Origin: Flectonema sp. DT1601
Lineage: Eukaryota > Euglenozoa > Diplonemea > Diplonemida > Diplonemidae
Assembly: GCA_964019425.1 (NCBI GenBank)
Contig: OZ025781.1
Coordinates: forward strand, 1 to 64,000
Direction of reading: 5' to 3'
DNA: 64,000 nt
In this document: in pieces, positions 58,843 to 64,000 of the stretch
How positions within the stretch are numbered: position 1 is the stretch's first letter
Layout of the letters: every line of letters starts with the position of its first letter
Notes under the pieces: generated by a model
The model's database searches: none
Seen by the model: only the letters and a program-made list of their open reading frames with translations
Told to the model about the DNA's origin: nothing
Made by a program: the position numbers and the translations under genes

Positions 58843-60535
58843 TTTATTGTTGTTTGCTAAGAAAGGAATTTCTTGACTTGTTACGTACTTCTATTTAAAA
58901 CCAACAGCGGTCATCAATACGACCATCTGAATGACAAGAGTTCAATGTGTGTACGTGTGAATAACGTACCAACTTATTAACTGAAGAGTTGAAAGCTAAC
59001 TCCACGTGAGGAGGAGTCATATCAAACTTCCGACTACTAAGACAGCTCTGGTGAGTCAGTCAAAGCTTATCAACTAAATACCTTTTTGCTTACCTGTCAG
59101 TTCACTCTGTAGCAGGCTCGGCATTGTTACCTTCAGGACCTTCACCAGCAGGGACCAACTGTTTTAATAATTAAATAAAATATTTTATAAGTCTTTCAGG
59201 TCGAAAGATCCACACCAATCAATATTATATTTCTTTAAAAAAAATAAAACTGAAACATACCAACGCAAGTGACTTTGAGTTCAATAAAATACATCCCATC
59301 TGTTTTTTAGCCCAACCGCCTTCCGCTAACTCTTCGTACTCAGTTACGTCTTCCAAGACTAAGTCTGTTTTTTTTTTTATTATATTTGGTAGAAGTTATT
59401 TTTATACTTTAACAGTTTATTTTACATGTCATACTTAAGAAGGAATCAAACCCCTTCAGTGTTGCTACGAATTCGGTGTTTTGTTTTGTAATGATCCACA
59501 TTCGGGATCCAACACACTTCTCAACAAGCTCTAGAGGGAGGAACATTTTTTTTTTTTTTTTTTTAATTCTATTCGTCTGCCTTATTTATCACTTTTCATC
59601 CATCCTATTTTGAAGAGAAGAAAACATATTTAACTTATTATTAATACCAAAAAAAAAAAAAAAAAAAAAAAAAAACCATCACAACACAAAAACACTAAAA
59701 TAATAATTAAATGTAGTGAGTCGACTACTTAAGTGAGAGGGAGAGTAAGTGTGTAGTAGAAAGGAATAGAACACTTGCCGATTAAAACAAGAAACAGATA
59801 TCACGATGTGATTGAAGGGACGTAATTATTTTATAAGTATTCAGAGTTTGGGTTGTTTCATATGAACCACAACAACACATTCACACACGAGGCACTAACT
59901 TGTTTGACGCAACAGTTACCACCATAAGTCAATAATAAAATGAGAGAGATAGAGGATGTTCAGGACCCTGGTATTCCTGTTACACAGATCGTGCTGTTTA
60001 CACACCACACAACACAACACAATAAAACAGAATAGAATAAATATATAAGGCTGGACGAGTATCATACCAGGCGTGCTAATCAGAAGGCTACTGGAAAGTA
60101 CCTTTTGACACCATCAAAGCTTTACTTTTTAACAATCACAAGACCACTCAGGTAGGCTAACGAAACGTTATAAAATAAACTGCAGAAGAAGAATGGGCAT
60201 CCCATTCGTTTTTTTTTAAAAAAAAAAAAAAATTGTAAATATTAAAAAGATTAATAAATGTAAATACGAAAAATTAATTATATTTCTTACCAAAACATTG
60301 ATATCATCAACGACACTTTAAAAGAGAGACGCGCATTGAAAGACTGCTGCTGCCAACATCTTTCAGTTCGGCTACCGAACGACGTTGTTGATTAATAATA
60401 ATGTGTAAAAGACAGTACATTCATCTCTTAGAAGATTGGGCAAATGAAATCCGCCCCCCCCAAGTAGAGGAGGTAAACTTTCCTTAGAAGAGTTAGAAGA
60501 AATCAACAGCAGCTGTCGCATTAGAAATTAATGAT
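58843..60535. other. Intergenic, 1.7 kb
   Basis: AT-rich, with T runs (59369-59379, 59547-59564) and an A run of about 25 (59650-59674). It includes the 5' leader of the EGF-repeat gene, where TTTCTTAG lies 15 nt before the ATG. No gene seen. Confidence 0.55.
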
Positions 60536-61756
60536 CTACACACGAACAACTTTACTGTTGTTTGAAATATCTCTAAATGAGTAGACTACCTGTCGCGATG
60601 GCATTTTAGAACTGTCTCGACTCTCAAAGGACGCTGCCGCACAAGGGCTGGGTGTCTTGATTGAAGGTGGAAGACGGATTTTAGATGACGGCACTGAAGG
60701 AAGTAAAGTGGGAGAACTATCATCAGAGTTATAACCATAAATAGAAGGAGGAGGTGATGTAATAATTGAATCACTTGGAGGGAAGTACTGAGTCACAAAA
60801 GGGTGATGAAGTAATTGGTCAGCACGCATTCTCTTCGGAGGACACAACCCGAGAGCTCCGTGAAGTAAACTACGGAACTGTGGATCATCAACACCTTCAA
60901 TCCAAGAACGAGAAGAACACTTTGATCTCATGTACCTATCTCTACTGCTGTAAAGGATTTCCCTGCTACGAGGAGGAGCCTTCGCTGCCAATGACTGAGG
61001 AATGAATCCAATATTCTTCTCAATTAAGTAAAGTTGTTCTTCATCTGATCTCGCATCAAATAAAGGAGTTCCTCTTATAATTTCAATTAAAACACAAGCA
61101 AATGACCACATATCAACAGCGTACCCCCAAACACATCCGAGTAGTGCTTCTGGAGATCTGTAAGGACGAGTACTAATTAAATCTTTATCTCCCGAAGTGG
61201 TGTATCTTGAAGCGCTTCCGAAATCGCATAGGCTCCACCCAGAACCGATACCCCGATCTCCAGCAGTGTGACAGTCGAGTAGGATATTTTCAGGTTTAAT
61301 ATCCGTGTGAATAATCTTACACTCAAAGTGTAAGAATCGTAAAGCACTCCCGATGTCTCTTATAAAGTGAGCAAGTTGATAACGTGTTACTCTTCCAGGT
61401 CCTAATTTACGTTTTCTCAAAGAAGGTCCAAGCATCTTAAAAACAAAACAAGGATTACCTGACACGGTCATACTTCGTAAGACGTGTACAACTTTCTGAC
61501 GTTCTTCTTCATCGTATCTTCTGATTGTGTTTAAGATTTCTGATTCACAAGCAGCGTCTCGTGAGTACTCGTGTTTTATGATTTTGACTGCTACTCTCTC
61601 ACGAGTGTTGCGGTCTACGGCTTCTACTACTCGGGCAAAGTTTCCCAACCCTGCCTCAGCAATAATCCGATATTGACCTGCTAAGACCGTATCAATCGGC
61701 GCTCGGAATATCGAAGCTGTTCTCTCAGATGACCTGTCGGAGTATCGGAAGGACAT
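60536..61756 (-). CDS. CLK/LAMMER-like dual-specificity kinase
   Basis: 406 residues, single exon. Glycine loop AGLGNFARVVEA (about 33-44), VAVKIIKHE lysine (about 58), catalytic HTDIKPENILL (about 149), DFGSA (about 176), STRPYRSPEALLG. H-T-D in the catalytic loop and S-T-R-x-Y-R-(S/A)-P-E are typical of CLK kinases, which phosphorylate SR splicing factors. The EHLAMMERI motif itself is not present (DEEQLYLIEKNIG at that place). PRP4- or DYRK-like identity remains possible. The C-terminal 70 residues are Ser/Pro-rich. CAG lies 16 nt before the ATG. Confidence 0.82.
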   Translation of the reverse strand: MSFRYSDRSSERTASIFRAPIDTVLAGQYRIIAEAGLGNFARVVEAVDRNTRERVAVKIIKHEYSRDAACESEILNTIRRYDEEERQKVVHVLRSMTVSGNPCFVFKMLGPSLRKRKLGPGRVTRYQLAHFIRDIGSALRFLHFECKIIHTDIKPENILLDCHTAGDRGIGSGWSLCDFGSASRYTTSGDKDLISTRPYRSPEALLGCVWGYAVDMWSFACVLIEIIRGTPLFDARSDEEQLYLIEKNIGFIPQSLAAKAPPRSREILYSSRDRYMRSKCSSRSWIEGVDDPQFRSLLHGALGLCPPKRMRADQLLHHPFVTQYFPPSDSIITSPPPSIYGYNSDDSSPTLLPSVPSSKIRLPPSIKTPSPCAAASFESRDSSKMPSRQVVYSFRDISNNSKVVRV

Positions 61757-62312
61757 GTTTTGTTATAATCTGATGAAGTTATTAAATTAATTTACTTTTA
61801 GAATTCTTCAAAAACTTCATCTTCGACCTGATGCTGTTTTTTAATAATTGTTATCAGCGGAGTCGGCTCCGTTCCTCAACAGCAGGGAAATCATTAATAA
61901 GTTTACTTCACTAATATTTATTTATTCGATCGTTTGGTAGGAAGTGTCTTCCACGGTTTACTCATTTGATTGTTCTTCTATTAAATAAAATATTTTTGAG
62001 ATGATTTCCTAACAACAACTAACATAAATGAAATCAACGAGTTCCAATACACGAACTACCAGAGTACCACAAGCATACTGACGGTTGCCAAGTGTTATAA
62101 ACGAAAGCAAGACACTCTCTTAATGTAATCACGAGATACATTAATTCACAAATACTCAAGAATGGAACCATCTGCTTGTGGTGGGCTCAAGGGGGGGTTA
62201 TTTTTTCAAAAGTTCTCGTACGAAAGAAAGAATAAGGAGTATTCCAAAATAATCTTTTTACTTTTCTTTTTTTTTTTTTTTTTCTCGTAATTTTCTTTTC
62301 TCCAATAGATTA
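61757..62312. other. Intergenic between CLK-like kinase and sulfurtransferase
   Basis: AT-rich. A run of 16 or more T (62268-62283), which reads as poly(A) downstream of the sulfurtransferase stop on the minus strand, is the only notable feature. Confidence 0.6.
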
Positions 62313-63107
62313 TCACAAATACTTGTTCCACTCGGACCAGGACCCGACGTACATTTTTGGTAAACCAAGACCAGCATGAACAATAGAAGCAGCAGTCACA
62401 CAGGCGGTGACACCAGAGCCGCAGTACACGACGGACTTGTCTGCAGGGACGCCAGAGAGAGTTGTCTCGCAGAGAGTGCGGAGTTTGTCATCTGCGAGGA
62501 TCGCACCGTCTTCATCGAAATTTGAAGAAAACGGATGATTTACAGCTCCCTCAATGTGTCCTGGCTTTGGATCAGGGAAACATGGTTCTGTAGTCGATTC
62601 GTATCTTGGCTTACCTCTACAGTCGATAATCTTTTCAAAAGACAAAACGTTCTCTCTTTGAACTGTTGAGGTTCCCCAGGTGTTCTCTAAATCTATTTTA
62701 GTAGGTTCGTAGGTCTTTGGCTGGTCGGTTTCGATGGGTCCTCCGATCTTCTCCCAGGCTGCCCTGTCGCCTTCTAAAATATTAACATTCTTAAAACCTA
62801 AAGTGTAAAGCATCCACCAAACACGTGCAGCAGCATCTCCGTAGGCAATAATGTTGTCGTCTTTTTGAAGAGCGCAGGTCTCAATCCAAGTTTTGAATTT
62901 ATCGAACTCTGGTAGCGGATGTCTACCCGTCTTCTCTGTCATAGCGCCACTCAACACCTCCAAATCGAAGAACACTGCTCCAGGAATTCTGCTTCCCTTG
63001 TAAGCTTCTGGCCCATGTGCGAGGTTCCTAAGACTCCAAGTTGCGTCTACGAAACGGACGCGCTCGAGGGCAATTGCCTGTCTCGCTGCGATAAATACCT
63101 TAGTCAT
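62313..63107 (-). CDS. 3-mercaptopyruvate/thiosulfate sulfurtransferase
   Basis: 264 residues, two rhodanese domains (about 8-130 and 145-264). The active-site loop CGSGVTAC (Cys near 228) fits mercaptopyruvate sulfurtransferases rather than the CRKGVT loop of thiosulfate-specific rhodaneses. The first domain has no catalytic Cys (AYGDAAAR at the corresponding loop), as usual. It transfers sulfur from 3-mercaptopyruvate to thiols or cyanide in cysteine catabolism. No targeting peptide is obvious, so cytosolic location is likely. Length is close to the bacterial SseA type. AATTCAG lies 13 nt before the ATG. Confidence 0.92.
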   Translation of the reverse strand: MTKVFIAARQAIALERVRFVDATWSLRNLAHGPEAYKGSRIPGAVFFDLEVLSGAMTEKTGRHPLPEFDKFKTWIETCALQKDDNIIAYGDAAARVWWMLYTLGFKNVNILEGDRAAWEKIGGPIETDQPKTYEPTKIDLENTWGTSTVQRENVLSFEKIIDCRGKPRYESTTEPCFPDPKPGHIEGAVNHPFSSNFDEDGAILADDKLRTLCETTLSGVPADKSVVYCGSGVTACVTAASIVHAGLGLPKMYVGSWSEWNKYL

Positions 63108-63480
63108 GGTGTAGCTGGTGCTGAATTATATGATTATAATAATTAATTTATAACACAAAACATAACATAAGAAACAATATCCCTTCAGGCTCCCCGTTAC
63201 GTTGGAAGACAGATCTCTCTTACAACAAAATTAACCTCTCTCTCCAACATGTGTGAACTCATGCTTGAATAAAATAAAATAATGGTAAATATCTTTCTCA
63301 CTGCCAAACTATTACCGTTGTGTGTTTTTATTTTTTTCCTTTGTTGCATTTGTGTGTGCAAGGGTAGCTATTCGGATGCCACCATCGCCGTTGCCTCTTC
63401 AGGTTACTAAATTCGTTATTTTCTTTTTAATAAATAACAAGGACGGTTGCTATTCGTGTGTAAGGAGCGAAGTCAGACGT
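63108..63480. other. Intergenic
   Basis: AT-rich leader of the sulfurtransferase gene and the 3' flank of the small spliced gene. Nothing else seen. Confidence 0.5.
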
Positions 63481-63813
63481 CTAATGACAGGAGTAGTTGT
63501 AGCTCTTGAACTGTTTTTGTTTGTTTGGTAATTTATTTTCATTTCTTCATACACATGAGTACCAATTAATATAAAGAACTGATATCAAAAGGAAACACAT
63601 ACCGCAAAGTCTGGTCCGCTTCCCTCCTTTCTTACTCCAGCGCATACCGGACGTGCGCTGGTGATGATGGCACGTGGTCCGAAGGTTACGTCCTTTGTGG
63701 CGACCTGTTTTTGATTAGCTTTTGACGATCATAATCAGTTTTCATTACCAAAATAAAACAAAACAACATACGGTGGAGTATCCTCCGAAGGTTGAGGCGT
63801 CGAATCCTGGCAT
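63481..63813 (-). CDS. Possible small spliced gene, 57 residues
   Basis: Three short coding exons can be read: 63772-63813 (MPGFDASTFGGYST), 63603-63704 (starting VATKDVTFGPRA) and 63481-63510 (FKSYNYSCH, then TAG). Introns of 67 nt (GTATGT...AACAG) and 92 nt (GTATGT...AACAG) both fall in phase 0. A further GTAAGT...ACCAG intron of 60 nt (63840-63899) lies in the 5' leader. An internal GTATGC could serve as an alternative donor. I do not recognise the protein; the splice signals are the main evidence. Confidence 0.4.
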
Positions 63814-64000
63814 GTTGTTAAAGGGAGTGTGTGTCGTGTCTGGTTAAAAAAATAATAATTCAAACGCTACCCAACTCAATTTGTGATCACCCTACTTACT
63901 ATTCTGAACCTGTAGAAATATAAACAAGAATTAGAATGAGGGTAAGAACTGACTAGTAGTTTGACTCTTTTAATTAATTCTACGGAGTTTTTGTTTGTTT
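63814..64000 (-). other. 5' leader of the small spliced gene
   Basis: Contains intron 63840-63899 (donor GTAAGT, acceptor TTAACCAG) and another acceptor-like CTACAG ending at 63910, separated by a 10-nt exon. One of the acceptors could be a trans-splice site. The rest runs to the window edge without a gene. Confidence 0.35.

Overview
The window is nuclear DNA of a unicellular eukaryote. It has GT-AG introns of about 60-116 nt, large cysteine-rich secreted or membrane proteins, CMGC protein kinases, a LINE, tRNA-derived repeats and satellite DNA. All three stop codons are used, so the code looks standard. Every recognisable host gene (31.9-63.8 kb) lies on the minus strand. Most have a CAG or TAG acceptor-like site shortly before the ATG. 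The retroelements are of types best known from kinetoplastids: VIPER/TATE-like tyrosine-recombinase elements and an ingi/L1Tc-like LINE with a 2A peptide. Together these hint at Euglenozoa, for example a diplonemid-type genome with spliced-leader trans-splicing. This is an inference; no rRNA or spliced-leader gene is present to prove it.

Layout. 1-20.4 kb is a chain of tyrosine-recombinase retrotransposons (E1, E2, E3 on the minus strand, a fragment E4 on the plus strand) set in homogeneous (TTTGCGGG)n arrays that begin after a SINE-like module S. E1-E3 have the order gag, tyrosine recombinase (YR), reverse transcriptase/RNase H (RT-RH), and split direct terminal repeats. 20.5-24.0 kb is a satellite of about 30-bp units with higher-order structure. 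24.0-30.6 kb holds two tRNA-like sequences and an apparently intact LINE whose ORF1 and ORF2 share one frame, separated only by a UGA in a UGA-CUA-G context, with a 2A motif just downstream. 30.6-31.7 kb is a second S module, a short TTTGCGGG array and a solo terminal repeat (E5). 31.9-34.1 kb is a gene joining a ubiquitin-like N-terminus to 23 leucine-rich repeats. 34.1-35.7 kb is a patchwork of a LINE tail, a tRNA-like piece and an E2-type fragment inside a 66-bp duplication.

36.4-63.8 kb is host gene space: a CMGC kinase, two related cysteine-rich type I membrane proteins, a small unknown gene, a three-exon gene for a type I receptor of about 2,613 residues with 33 EGF-like repeats, a CLK-like kinase, a mercaptopyruvate sulfurtransferase and a small spliced gene. 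The three membrane proteins form a cell-surface gene cluster.

The most notable points are: (1) the LINE's apparent stop-codon readthrough plus 2A separation; (2) VIPER-like elements placed in one fixed orientation in a telomere-like G-rich octamer; (3) a G-quadruplex-type tract at the same place in the terminal repeats of several elements.
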